This document shows, one piece after another, positions 1 through 8,308 of a stretch of DNA of 64,000 nucleotides. The position numbers and the translations under genes are program-made. The notes under the pieces were generated by a model, which did no database searches, was not told the origin of the DNA, and saw only the letters and a list, made by a program, of their open reading frames with translations. The DNA comes from Helicobacter pullorum NCTC 12824 (GTDB lineage: Bacteria > Campylobacterota > Campylobacteria > Campylobacterales > Helicobacteraceae): positions 116,907 to 180,906 of the forward strand of contig NZ_JAERIT010000005.1 of assembly GCF_017979475.1 (NCBI RefSeq), read 5' to 3'. Every line of letters starts with the position of its first letter. Position 1 is the first letter of the stretch.

Positions 1-1
1 A

Positions 2-1117
2 GCATTGAAAAAAAGCGAGATTGCTTTTATCGCTGTTGGGACACCTATGGGTGAAGATGGCAGTGCAGATTTACAATATGTTTTGGCGGTTGCTAAAGAG
101 ATTGGAGCAAAAATGCAGAATCCTCTTATTGTGGTTGATAAATCCACCGTTCCAGTGGGTACTGCCCAAAAAGTAAAAGAGGTAATTTTGCAAGAATTGC
201 AAAAAAGAAATAAAGAGATTCAATTTAGCGTAGCAAGTAATCCAGAATTTCTAAAAGAGGGCGATGCAGTTAATGATTTTTTGAAGCCAGATAGAGTGGT
301 TATTGGTGCAGAAGATGAATGGAGCAAAGATAAACTAAAAGAGCTTTATTCCCCTTTTAGTCGTAATCATGATAGGCTTATTATCATGGATATCAAAAGT
401 GCAGAAATGACGAAATATGCTGCAAATGCAATGCTTGCAACTAAAATTAGTTTTATGAATGAAATTGCAAATATTTGTGAAGCAGTGGGAGCAAATGTCA
501 ATGATGTGAGAGTAGGAATAGGGAGTGATAAACGCATTGGATATAGTTTTATTTATCCGGGTTGTGGTTATGGTGGAAGTTGTTTTCCAAAAGATGTGAA
601 GGCATTGAGCAAGATTGCTTATGATGCAGGGGTGAATCCAAAAATTATTAATGCTGTAGAACAAGTGAATTTGGAGCAAAAAAAGATTCTAGGTAAGAAA
701 ATTGTCCAGCATTTTGGGGAGGATTTAAGCGATAAAAGCTTTGGTATTTGGGGACTTAGTTTCAAGCCAGAGACTGATGATATGAGAGAGGCAACCTCTC
801 TTGTTTTGGTTAATGAATTAATAGCGCGTGGTGCAATTATCAAAGTTTATGACCCAAAAGCAATGGAAGAAGCAAAAAGGTTTTATTTCAAAGAAACGCC
901 AAATATTATTTATTGTAAAAGCAAATATGAAGCTTTAGAAGATTGTGATGCTTTGGTATTGGTAACAGAGTGGAAAGAATTTAGAAGCCCAGATTTTTTG
1001 GAAATTAAAGAAAGATTGAAAAATCCAGTGATTTTTGATGGTAGAAATCAATACAATGCAAAAAAATTGCAAGAGATAGGCTTTGTTTATTATGAAATTG
1101 GAGTTGGAAAATGTTAA
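2..1117 (+). CDS. UDP-glucose 6-dehydrogenase, 3' part (5' end outside window)
   Basis: Oxidises UDP-glucose to UDP-glucuronate with two NAD+, in the cytoplasm, for surface polysaccharide synthesis. The visible part begins inside the N-terminal Rossmann domain at the VGTP motif. The catalytic cysteine lies in GGSCFPKD (about residue 193 of the visible part), and the C-terminal UDP-binding domain with SFKPETDDMREA follows. The first roughly 65-70 residues, including the GxGYVG nucleotide loop, are missing because the frame is open to the window edge; the in-frame TTG at position 5 is not a credible start. The next gene starts inside its last codons, so they are probably co-transcribed. GDP-mannose dehydrogenase is related, but the catalytic-site wording fits UDP-glucose better. 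Confidence 0.9.
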   Translation, partial: ALKKSEIAFIAVGTPMGEDGSADLQYVLAVAKEIGAKMQNPLIVVDKSTVPVGTAQKVKEVILQELQKRNKEIQFSVASNPEFLKEGDAVNDFLKPDRVVIGAEDEWSKDKLKELYSPFSRNHDRLIIMDIKSAEMTKYAANAMLATKISFMNEIANICEAVGANVNDVRVGIGSDKRIGYSFIYPGCGYGGSCFPKDVKALSKIAYDAGVNPKIINAVEQVNLEQKKILGKKIVQHFGEDLSDKSFGIWGLSFKPETDDMREATSLVLVNELIARGAIIKVYDPKAMEEAKRFYFKETPNIIYCKSKYEALEDCDALVLVTEWKEFRSPDFLEIKERLKNPVIFDGRNQYNAKKLQEIGFVYYEIGVGKC

Positions 1118-1614
1118 AACAAATCTTGCTTTTTTTGGCTGTTTTTATGATTTTTGGTTGCCAAAAAATGTCCAGTGGTCTTGCGCCATTAAAAACTGAT
1201 GAATCTTATTTGCAAGCCACAAGAAAAACCGAATTGATTGTGCAGGGAAATACACAAATTGTCGTTATTGCAACCCATCTTAATGAATTTGATTGGATTA
1301 AATTCCCTAGAGAAGAGGGGGAGATTTTCTTTCTTGATGTGTATCAAACCCGTAAAAATAGCAAAGGGTTTTTGAAAAATGGCTATGAGATAAGATTGGC
1401 AAATGGCACAAAACCAAGCAAAATAACTCGACTTAAAAAAGAAGATTTAGAAGGAATGATTGCTCAAAATGCAACACAATGGGGAGAATATTATTGGGTA
1501 GAATTTCCTAAGCAAGATAAACGCACACAAGATAGAATGATTTTGGTATTATCGCATAAAGATTTTGGTGAAAATACCCTAGAATTTGGTTTTAAGAAAA
1601 TTAAAAAATATTAA
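1111..1614 (+). CDS. putative lipoprotein of unknown function
   Basis: The 167-residue product starts with MLKQ, a hydrophobic stretch and a lipobox-like IFGC with Cys at about residue 17, so it is probably a lipidated periplasmic or outer-membrane-anchored protein. The mature part is polar, with tryptophans in FDWIKFP and EYYWVEFP, and I recognise no domain. The ATG overlaps the last codons of the UDP-glucose dehydrogenase gene, and its stop overlaps the start of tlyA by one base, so it sits in the middle of a tight operon. Function unknown; export and lipidation are inferred from the N-terminus only. Confidence 0.8.
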   Translation: MLKQILLFLAVFMIFGCQKMSSGLAPLKTDESYLQATRKTELIVQGNTQIVVIATHLNEFDWIKFPREEGEIFFLDVYQTRKNSKGFLKNGYEIRLANGTKPSKITRLKKEDLEGMIAQNATQWGEYYWVEFPKQDKRTQDRMILVLSHKDFGENTLEFGFKKIKKY

Positions 1615-2333
1615 TGCGTTTAGATTTGTTTTGTGTGGTACAAGGATTGTTTGATTCTAGAAATAAAGCTCAAGAATCTATTCAAAAAGGCTTTGTTTAT
1701 GTAGATGAAAAACAGATTCTCAAACCCGCTTATGAAGTATCTTTGGATTGCACTATTGCTTTAAAAGAGAGGCAAATATTTGTAAGTCGTGCAGGAGAGA
1801 AGCTTTGGAATTTTTTGGAAAAAAATCCCATTGATATACAAAATGCAAAAGCGTTAGATATTGGCTCTAGCACGGGTGGCTTCACGCAAGTGTTATTGCA
1901 AAAGGGGGCTAGGGATATTTATTGTGTTGATGTTGGCACAAACCAACTCCACAAGAGCTTAAGAGAGAATCCTAAAATTCATCTTTTTGAAAAAACAGAT
2001 ATTAGAGATTTTATCTCTAAAGTATCTAAAATAGAATTTGATATAATTGTCTGTGATGTATCTTTTATTAAGATTGAGCAGATTTTTTATGCCTTTAATC
2101 CATTGATTAAAAAGTGGTTAATTTTGCTTTTTAAGCCACAATATGAAGTGGGTAGAGAAGCCAAACGCAATAAAAAAGGTGTGGTGCTTGATGAAAAAAA
2201 GATTCAAGCATCACTCCAAGAGCTATTAGAGTTTTTAGAAAATCAGGGCTTAAAAGTTCTAATACAAGAAGAATCTTCAATCAGAGGAAAAGAAGGGAAT
2301 GCAGAGTTTTTTATCGCTTGTCAAAGAAGCTAA
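1614..2333 (+). CDS. tlyA: TlyA family rRNA 2'-O-methyltransferase / hemolysin
   Basis: TlyA proteins methylate the 2'-OH of rRNA cytidines (16S C1409 and/or 23S C1920 in studied members) using SAM; hemolytic activity has also been reported for some. The first ~60 residues form an S4-like RNA-binding domain, followed by VSRAGEKLW and a Rossmann methyltransferase with the SAM motif LDIGSSTGGFTQVLL. Later motifs include CDVSFI and LFKPQYEVG, which carry the Asp and Lys expected of the catalytic K-D-K-E set. The length of 239 residues is normal. The start overlaps the upstream lipoprotein stop, and the 3' end overlaps ribF by 35 bases. I recall the same tlyA-ribF pair from H. pylori. Confidence 0.93.
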   Translation: MRLDLFCVVQGLFDSRNKAQESIQKGFVYVDEKQILKPAYEVSLDCTIALKERQIFVSRAGEKLWNFLEKNPIDIQNAKALDIGSSTGGFTQVLLQKGARDIYCVDVGTNQLHKSLRENPKIHLFEKTDIRDFISKVSKIEFDIIVCDVSFIKIEQIFYAFNPLIKKWLILLFKPQYEVGREAKRNKKGVVLDEKKIQASLQELLEFLENQGLKVLIQEESSIRGKEGNAEFFIACQRS

Positions 2334-3189
2334 AAAGGCTAATAGTTTTACTAGTATTGCTTTGGGAAAATTTGATGGAATGCATATTGCGCATCAAGAA
2401 ATTTTTAAGGCTTTGGATTCTAATGGAATGGTTTTGTGTATTGAATCTAATAGAGGAGAATTGCTGCCTAAGCCTTATCGGGATTTTTATTGTGAGTTTC
2501 CTATTTATCATTTGGCACTAGATATTATCAAAGAGAAAAGTGGTGAAGATTTTGTGCGGTTTATTTGTGGGATTTTGCCTAATCTTAAGCGGATTGTTGT
2601 GGGGTATGATTTTCGCTTTGGCAAAGATAGGAATTGCTATACTTTTGATTTGCAGAAATATTTTCAAGGCGAGGTTGTTGTTATTGAAGAAGTGTTTTGT
2701 AAAAAACTCTCTGTGCATAGTGGCTTAATTAAAGAATTGCTTATCAATGGGAATCTCAAAGAAGCTAATAAGCTGTTGGGAAGAAATTTTGAGATTCATG
2801 GCAATATTATTAAAGGGCAGGGGATAGGCAAAAGCAAATTGTATGCAACTATTAATATTGAAAATGATGGTTTTATTTTGCCTCAAGAAGGCGTATATGC
2901 AGGATATATTCAACTAGGCAAACAAAGCCACATAACACCAAAATACCCTGCGGTGATTTTTGTTGGAAATCGTCTAAGTACCGATAAGGCTTTTGCGATT
3001 GAGGGGCATTTATTGGGAGTGGAAATAGAAGTCAAAGATAAAGAAGCTGGATTTTATTTTTATAGAAAAATTAGGGAAAATTATTATTTTGATAATCTTG
3101 AATCTCTCAAAATGCAAATCAAGCAGGATATTCAAAAAGCTTATAAAATACTCAAAATAGAAATTCCAAAAGAGGTGGAGAATGGATAA
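2299..3189 (+). CDS. ribF: bifunctional riboflavin kinase / FAD synthetase
   Basis: Converts riboflavin to FMN and FMN to FAD. The N-terminal nucleotidyltransferase domain has GKFDGMHIAHQEIF (HxGH-like) and the conserved GYDFRFGKDR. The C-terminal riboflavin kinase domain starts near residue 165 with GNIIKGQGIGKSKLYATINI and contains GVYAGYI. The 296-residue length fits short epsilonproteobacterial forms. It begins inside tlyA and its 3' end overlaps cmoA by 8 bases, indicating translational coupling. I do not see an FMN riboswitch, as expected for a gene embedded in an operon. Confidence 0.93.
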   Translation: MQSFLSLVKEAKKANSFTSIALGKFDGMHIAHQEIFKALDSNGMVLCIESNRGELLPKPYRDFYCEFPIYHLALDIIKEKSGEDFVRFICGILPNLKRIVVGYDFRFGKDRNCYTFDLQKYFQGEVVVIEEVFCKKLSVHSGLIKELLINGNLKEANKLLGRNFEIHGNIIKGQGIGKSKLYATINIENDGFILPQEGVYAGYIQLGKQSHITPKYPAVIFVGNRLSTDKAFAIEGHLLGVEIEVKDKEAGFYFYRKIRENYYFDNLESLKMQIKQDIQKAYKILKIEIPKEVENG

Positions 3190-3886
3190 GATTTTTATGG
3201 AATCGCCCCAAAAGCAATTTGAATTTGATGAAAAAGTGGCTGGCGTTTTTGATGATATGGTAAATCGTTCTATTCCGCATTATAAAGAAGTGTTGGGGCT
3301 TATTGCAGATTTTGCTTTGAAATTTACCAAAGAAGATTCTAATATCTTAGATTTAGGGACTTCCACAGGCTCTATGTTGATAGAAATCGCCTCAAAAGCG
3401 AGTTTTAAGGTCAATCTTTTTGGGATTGATAATTCTAGCTTTATGTTAAAATCTGCTAAAAACAAACTAGAAGCCTATGGAATGGAGGCTAAGCTCATTT
3501 GTGGAGATATTTTAGAAGAATCTTTTATGCAGTGTGATTGCATTATTGCTAATTATACTTTGCAGTTTATCCGTCCATTACAAAGGGAAAAATTGGCAAA
3601 AAAGATCTTTGATTCGCTTAATCCAGAGGGTGTATTTATTTTTTCTGAAAAGGTGATTTGCGAAAACAAAAAACTTGATTTTGAAATGATTGATTATTAT
3701 TTGCAAAGCAAAAAAAAGCAAGGTTATAGCGAGTTTGAAATCACCAAAAAAAGAGAAGCATTAGAAAATGTACTCATTCCTTATAGCGAACAAGAAAATA
3801 AAAAAATGCTAAAAGATTGTGGTTTTTCACATATTGAAACGCTTTTTAGGTGGGTCAATTTCGCAACCTTTATCGCAATGAAATAA
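3182..3886 (+). CDS. cmoA: carboxy-S-adenosyl-L-methionine synthase
   Basis: CmoA makes carboxy-SAM from SAM and prephenate; CmoB then uses it to modify tRNA wobble uridine 34 (cmo5U). The 234-residue protein shows the family N-terminus with FDEKVAGVFDDMVNRSIPHY, the SAM-binding LDLGTSTGSMLIEIA, and ANYTLQFIRP further on. The length is typical. It is the last gene of the tlyA-ribF-cmoA run. No gene follows on the same strand, and the next ORF is a decayed gene on the opposite strand. Confidence 0.94.
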   Translation: MDKIFMESPQKQFEFDEKVAGVFDDMVNRSIPHYKEVLGLIADFALKFTKEDSNILDLGTSTGSMLIEIASKASFKVNLFGIDNSSFMLKSAKNKLEAYGMEAKLICGDILEESFMQCDCIIANYTLQFIRPLQREKLAKKIFDSLNPEGVFIFSEKVICENKKLDFEMIDYYLQSKKKQGYSEFEITKKREALENVLIPYSEQENKKMLKDCGFSHIETLFRWVNFATFIAMK

Positions 3887-4129
3887 CTTTATTAATATAC
3901 TTTTTTGGGGATATTGCTATAAAATTTATTTTTGCAAATACAATATTAAGAAGAATCCATCATGCTAAATTATAAATTTGTTATCACAGGGGAAATGGCT
4001 TGAGAAATTGAGTGATTTTAGAGGCTTGTTATCCTTGTGTTATGAGCGTTTGATGGATTTGAGAAGTTTTTGTAGTGGGCTAGGGTGCATGGAGATTATT
4101 ATATTTTGCAAGGTTGCAAAATCAAAATT

Positions 4130-4681
4130 TTATATTTGACTTTGCTTATTCCATTCCTTTTTTAATATTGCAAATTGCATTGTGTTTTCATATAAAGGTG
4201 TGCCATCAGGATTGTTAATAAATGAAATAAACTCTCTAAATAAGCCTTCTTGTCGCATACCTAATTTTTCACAAAGACGCTGTGAGCTTATATTGTAATC
4301 TTCAACATAGACATAAATGCGTCTTGCATTCATATGATTAAAAAGATAATCCAAATATGCCTTAGCAGATTCATAGGCATAACCTTTTCCGCAGTAATTT
4401 GGCAAAAAATTCCAGCAAACACTAAAGGTATCTTTTTCCCAAAGCCCAAATAAATTGCCGATAAATTCGTTGGTATGTTTTAGACATACAGCCAATTCTC
4501 AAACCATCATTCTTATCTTTTTTGACGAAGATTTCATTGCGCGCTTCCTCAAGATTTTCTATTTTATCTTGTTTGAAACAGTGCACTTTTGGGTTATTGA
4601 GAAGTTTGAAATATGCTTCAAGATTAGTTTGCACAATTACCCAATGATTAATCTTTTTACCTAAAATTCAATTTTTCCCAT
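4130..4681 (-). pseudogene. decayed GNAT acetyltransferase
   Basis: On the minus strand a GNAT N-acetyltransferase of the ribosomal-protein-acetyltransferase (RimJ/RimL-like) type can be pieced together from 4681 to 4130. It would begin with MGKIEF and a KRLII segment, but a TAG and then a TAA lie in that frame. The frame changes near 4640 to give TNLEAYFKLLNNPKVHCF, and changes again near 4494 into GNLFGLWEKD, the acetyl-CoA region NYCGKGYAYESAKAYL and NISSQRLCEKLGMRQEG. Two stops and two frameshifts make sequencing error an unlikely explanation for the whole. It flanks the GC-richer block that follows. Confidence 0.8.
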
Positions 4682-4745
4682 TTTGATTCTGCTTTCAATT
4701 AATATAGCTTCAATCATATAAATACAAAATTATTTTTGGTATGGC

Positions 4746-5723
4746 TCACTCCCATTCTATCGTGCCCGGTGGTTTTGAGGTGATGTCATAGACTACGCGA
4801 TTTATGCCCTCAACCTCGTTTATGATTCTATTTGAGACAGATTCTAAAAACTCGTGTGGCAGATGAGAAAAGCTTGCTGTCATGCCATCTAGTGCCTCCA
4901 CTGCTCGTACGCAAATCGTATTATCATAAGTGCGGTTATCGCCCATTACTCCGACACTCCTCACATTAAGTAGCACACAAAATGCCTGCCATACGCTATC
5001 ATATAGCCCCCACTTGTGTAATTCCTCGATAAATATAGAATCTGCCTCGCGTAACAAATCCAAATCCTCTTTTGTAACCTCGCCCATTATACGTATAGCT
5101 AGTCCGGGTCCGGGGAATGGGTGTCGCATAAGCATAGATTCTGGCATTCCTAATTCTCGCCCCAATGCCCTCACTTCATCTTTGAAAAGCTCCCTTAGCG
5201 GCTCGATAAGCTCAAACTTCATCCATTCTGGTAGTCCGCCTACATTGTGATGAGATTTTATCGTCTTAGAAGGTCCTTTTACGCTCACAGATTCTATCAC
5301 ATCAGGGTAGAGTGTGCCTTGTGCTAGGAATTTTATCTCGCCATTTGTGTTGTGCTTTTTTGCTTCCCTTTCAAAAACCTTGATAAAGGTCTCGCCGATG
5401 ATTTTGCGTTTAGTCTCTGGGTCTCTCACGCCTTTGAGTAGCCCCAAAAACTCCTCACTCGCATCTACTGTTATTAAAGGCACTTTGAGATTGTCTCTAA
5501 ACATCTTCTCTACCGCCTCTCTCTCGCCCTTACGAAGTAATCCGGTATCGACAAAAATCGGGATAAGATTCTCCCCGATAGCTCGGTAAAGCAAGGTCGC
5601 CACTACACTAGAATCCACCCCACCACTCACGGCACAAAGTACCTTGCTTGGGGTCGGCTTTTGAGTGCTTGTTGTTTTAGTAGAGGGCGTTGTCTCTTTT
5701 AAATTTGATAGTATTTCTTGCAT
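4746..5723 (-). CDS. guaA: GMP synthase, ATP-pyrophosphatase and dimerisation part (split gene)
   Basis: This is the C-terminal part of glutamine-hydrolysing GMP synthase. It adenylates XMP and aminates it with ammonia supplied by the glutaminase domain. The P-loop SGGVDSS is at residues 33-39, [12 protein letters not shown] is in the linker to the dimerisation domain, and the C-terminus ends in [11 protein letters not shown], as in full-length enzymes. The matching glutaminase domain is a separate ORF at 7387-8064, with a Tag-GNAT gene between them. The ATG at 5723 has an AAGGA ribosome site 6 bases upstream, so it can be translated on its own. Residues 10-26 form a Thr/Ser/Pro/Lys-rich tail not expected in a normal linker. 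Archaea use separate GuaAa and GuaAb subunits, so a working two-subunit enzyme is plausible, but this is inferred. Confidence 0.9.
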   Translation of the reverse strand: MQEILSNLKETTPSTKTTSTQKPTPSKVLCAVSGGVDSSVVATLLYRAIGENLIPIFVDTGLLRKGEREAVEKMFRDNLKVPLITVDASEEFLGLLKGVRDPETKRKIIGETFIKVFEREAKKHNTNGEIKFLAQGTLYPDVIESVSVKGPSKTIKSHHNVGGLPEWMKFELIEPLRELFKDEVRALGRELGMPESMLMRHPFPGPGLAIRIMGEVTKEDLDLLREADSIFIEELHKWGLYDSVWQAFCVLLNVRSVGVMGDNRTYDNTICVRAVEALDGMTASFSHLPHEFLESVSNRIINEVEGINRVVYDITSKPPGTIEWE

Positions 5724-5848
5724 TCTTAGTCCTTAAATGAAATTTGATATTGTATCGTTTTGCTTGTTGTTTGCATAGTTTTATATGCTTTCATAACTGC
5801 TCCTTTAATAACTTGTGAATCTTTGTATCATCACTTCTTTATCTTGAG

Positions 5849-7117
5849 TTACCTACTTCTATCTTGTTTTGTTTGTGGGATTTTATAAGGTTTATACATT
5901 AAGCACGCATTGTTTATAGATTCTCTATTCTCAACAAACTCTGTGGCTTTGCATTCAAAGATATAATGCATTAAGTCTTTGCCCTTATAGTTTTTGATAT
6001 TTTCGCCAATTATGCGTCCGCCAAGCTTTCTAGCCACACGCATAGAGGCGAAATTATCCTCCTTGATGAGGCAATACAATCGCTCTAAGCCCAAAACCTT
6101 AAAGGCATACTCTTGCACAGCCCTTGCTGCCTCTGTGCCTAGCCCTTGTCCCCAAAATCTTTTTGCCACGATATAGCCTATCTCGACAATTTCTTGTTTT
6201 ACTATGCTCTTTTGATTTGTGAGATTAATGCTCACTCTATCTAGCCCTGCATTGCCAATGATTGTCCCACTAGCCTTATCAATGATAGCCCAAATCCCAA
6301 AGCCATTTTCTTTATAGCCTCTTAACTGCTTCTCTAGCCATTCTTTGCTTTCATCAATGCTAAAGCCATGCCCCCAAGCATACATTGTCTCTTTATCGCT
6401 TAGAATCGTATGCAAGGCAGGCAAATCCTCTAGCGTGTATTCTCGCAACTTCAAGCGGTTAGTCTCCAAGATATAGGGAGTCTTTGCGCTATTTTGCGTG
6501 ATTCGCTCATCTTTTTTGGAAGTATTGCGTTGGGCATTTTCTCTATGAAACGCACAAGTAATCAAGTGGTCGCACACTAGCCCGATAGATTGCATATACG
6601 CATACATTCCCACACTTCCCACAAAGCTAAAGCCACGCTTTTTTAAATCCTTTGCTATTTTGTCTGAAAGAGGCGTGCGGGTGGGAATCTGAGCTAGATT
6701 CTTAAAAGCATTCACGATAGGCTCACCTCCCACATAACTCCAAATAAACCTATCAAAGCTACCAAACTCCTCTTGCACTTCCAAAAACCGCTTGGCATTG
6801 TTAATTGCAGATTCTATCTTGGCACGATTGCGGATAATCTTAATATTTGCCATAAGCTCGGCTATTTTCATAGAATCATACTTTGCCACTTTTATTGGGT
6901 CAAAATCATCAAATGCCTCTCTAAAAGCCTCCCGCTTCTTTAGTATCGTAATCCACGAAAGCCCCGCTTGCATACCCTCTAGCACAAGCTGCTCAAAAAG
7001 TCGCTTTTCATGGTGTTGCGGTACTCCCCATTCAAAATCGTGATAGTCTTGATAGAGTTTTTGTGTATCTTTATCGGCAGTGTTGTAGCCCTGATAAATC
7101 CAATCACAACGTTGCAT
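5849..7117 (-). CDS. tag: DNA-3-methyladenine glycosylase I fused to GNAT acetyltransferase
   Basis: The first ~195 residues match Tag, which removes 3-methyladenine from alkylated DNA. They carry the zinc set expected of Tag (Cys4 in MQRCDW, His in YHDFEWG, His and Cys in DHLITC) and the active-site region LEGMQAGLSW. The last ~220 residues are a GNAT domain of the RimJ/RimL-like class (LETNRLKLREYTLED, then FWGQGLGTEAARAVQEYA). I chose the ATG at 7117 because Tag proteins begin at this point. The frame stays open upstream to a GTG at 7390 overlapping the guaA glutaminase stop, but those extra 91 codons look low-complexity and unrelated to Tag. The gene sits between the two guaA parts on the same strand. 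Tag plus GNAT in one chain is unusual. Confidence 0.85.
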   Translation of the reverse strand: MQRCDWIYQGYNTADKDTQKLYQDYHDFEWGVPQHHEKRLFEQLVLEGMQAGLSWITILKKREAFREAFDDFDPIKVAKYDSMKIAELMANIKIIRNRAKIESAINNAKRFLEVQEEFGSFDRFIWSYVGGEPIVNAFKNLAQIPTRTPLSDKIAKDLKKRGFSFVGSVGMYAYMQSIGLVCDHLITCAFHRENAQRNTSKKDERITQNSAKTPYILETNRLKLREYTLEDLPALHTILSDKETMYAWGHGFSIDESKEWLEKQLRGYKENGFGIWAIIDKASGTIIGNAGLDRVSINLTNQKSIVKQEIVEIGYIVAKRFWGQGLGTEAARAVQEYAFKVLGLERLYCLIKEDNFASMRVARKLGGRIIGENIKNYKGKDLMHYIFECKATEFVENRESINNACLMYKPYKIPQTKQDRSR

Positions 7118-7386
7118 AGGCGTTGGCTTTTGGGTAAAAGGCTTGTCTTTTAACGATAAATCGTGGATTACTTCGGTTTGGCTTTGGTCATTTATGTCTA
7201 ATAAACTCCCTCGCCTCGCCTTGTTTCTGCTTACAGTGATGTGAAGCGAAGCGGAACGAAAAAACCCCGATTTCTCATCTAAAATACTTCGCCCACTAGG
7301 GTTACCATTTTCACAATCTCCGCAAATTCCTACTACCTGCGAATTTTTAGAATCTGCAGATTCTGTATTTTTAGAATCTCTCAAAA

Positions 7387-8064
7387 TCACCCCTCTTGTG
7401 AATTTGTAGATTCTAACCCTGTGATTTTGCGAATCTTTTCTATCTCATAGGCGATGAAATTTTTCATATTCCAATCGGTATTAGCGTGGCAGATTTTCAC
7501 TGCAAAATTCTTTAAGATTTCTCCGCCGCACTCGCTATGCACGACTTCTGGGTGAAACTGCAAGGCATAAATTTGGCGATTAAAATCAGCCATAACGCAA
7601 TAATGCGTGTTGCCAGACTTTGCCAACTCGTTAAAGCCAGACGGTATTTGCTCGACTTTATCAGCGTGGCTCATCCACACGATAGAATCTTGCTTGACAT
7701 TGGCAAATAAGGGCGTTGAATCTTTGGCTAAAATTTCTAACCTCGCTTTGCCAAATTCCTGCTCCTTTGCCCTTATTACCTTACCGCCGAAGTGATAAGC
7801 GATGTATTGCATACCATAGCAGATTCCAAGCACTGGCACTTTTAAATCAAAGATCTTAGAATCTGGCTTATAAGAATCCTTTTCATACACAGAAGCAGGA
7901 CCTCCGCTTAATATTATGCCCTTAGGATTTTTTGCTTTTATTGATTCTATTTTTTCAAAATACGGCACGATTTCGGTATAAACTCCAAATTCACGCAGTC
8001 GCCTAGCGATAAGCTGTGTGTATTGACTCCCAAAGTCTAGGACTAAAATTTGGACTTGATTCAT
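7387..8064 (-). CDS. guaA: GMP synthase, glutaminase (GATase) part (split gene)
   Basis: This class I glutamine amidotransferase domain provides ammonia for GMP synthesis. The Cys nucleophile is in GICYGMQ (about residue 82), and His171 and Glu173 in FHPEVVHSE complete the triad. The start MNQVQILVLDFGSQYTQL is the normal GuaA N-terminus. The protein stops after ITGLESTNSQEG, just where a full-length enzyme would pass into its ATP-pyrophosphatase domain, which is encoded separately at 4746-5723. The stop overlaps a GTG by two bases, which keeps the downstream Tag-GNAT frame open. All catalytic residues of both halves are present, so the split appears to be stable and not an obvious decay. Confidence 0.9.
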   Translation of the reverse strand: MNQVQILVLDFGSQYTQLIARRLREFGVYTEIVPYFEKIESIKAKNPKGIILSGGPASVYEKDSYKPDSKIFDLKVPVLGICYGMQYIAYHFGGKVIRAKEQEFGKARLEILAKDSTPLFANVKQDSIVWMSHADKVEQIPSGFNELAKSGNTHYCVMADFNRQIYALQFHPEVVHSECGGEILKNFAVKICHANTDWNMKNFIAYEIEKIRKITGLESTNSQEG

Positions 8065-8308
8065 AGATTCTCACTTTTTGTATAATTTTGGCATTTAAGT
8101 TTTGTAATTATAGCTAATATTGCCTTAAGTTAAGGCTGTGGCTATAAATGCTTAATAAGAATTTATCAAGTTTAAAATATAAAGCATATGGGATTGAAAA
8201 ATTATTATTAATGTATGGAAACAAAGGATTTAATGAAGCTAGAGATATTTGCAAGGATTAATTAAAAAAATAATAGAATGCGATTTTGGTTTGTATTATT
8301 TTAAATTT

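Noticed and set aside
4103..4122. Palindrome ATTTTGCAA-GG-TTGCAAAAT between cmoA and the GNAT pseudogene
   Set aside because: The two-base centre is too small for an RNA hairpin and no T run follows; possible operator but nothing supports it.
7118..7390. Longer Tag-GNAT protein starting at the GTG at 7390
   Set aside because: The first 91 codons do not resemble Tag, whose conserved Cys4 requires the start at 7117; the ribosome site for the GTG is too close.
8148..8261. 37-codon ORF between guaA and the arsB-like gene, plus strand
   Set aside because: The peptide (starting MLNKNLSSLKYKAYG) looks protein-like and may be a gene remnant, but there is no ribosome site, promoter or recognised homologue.
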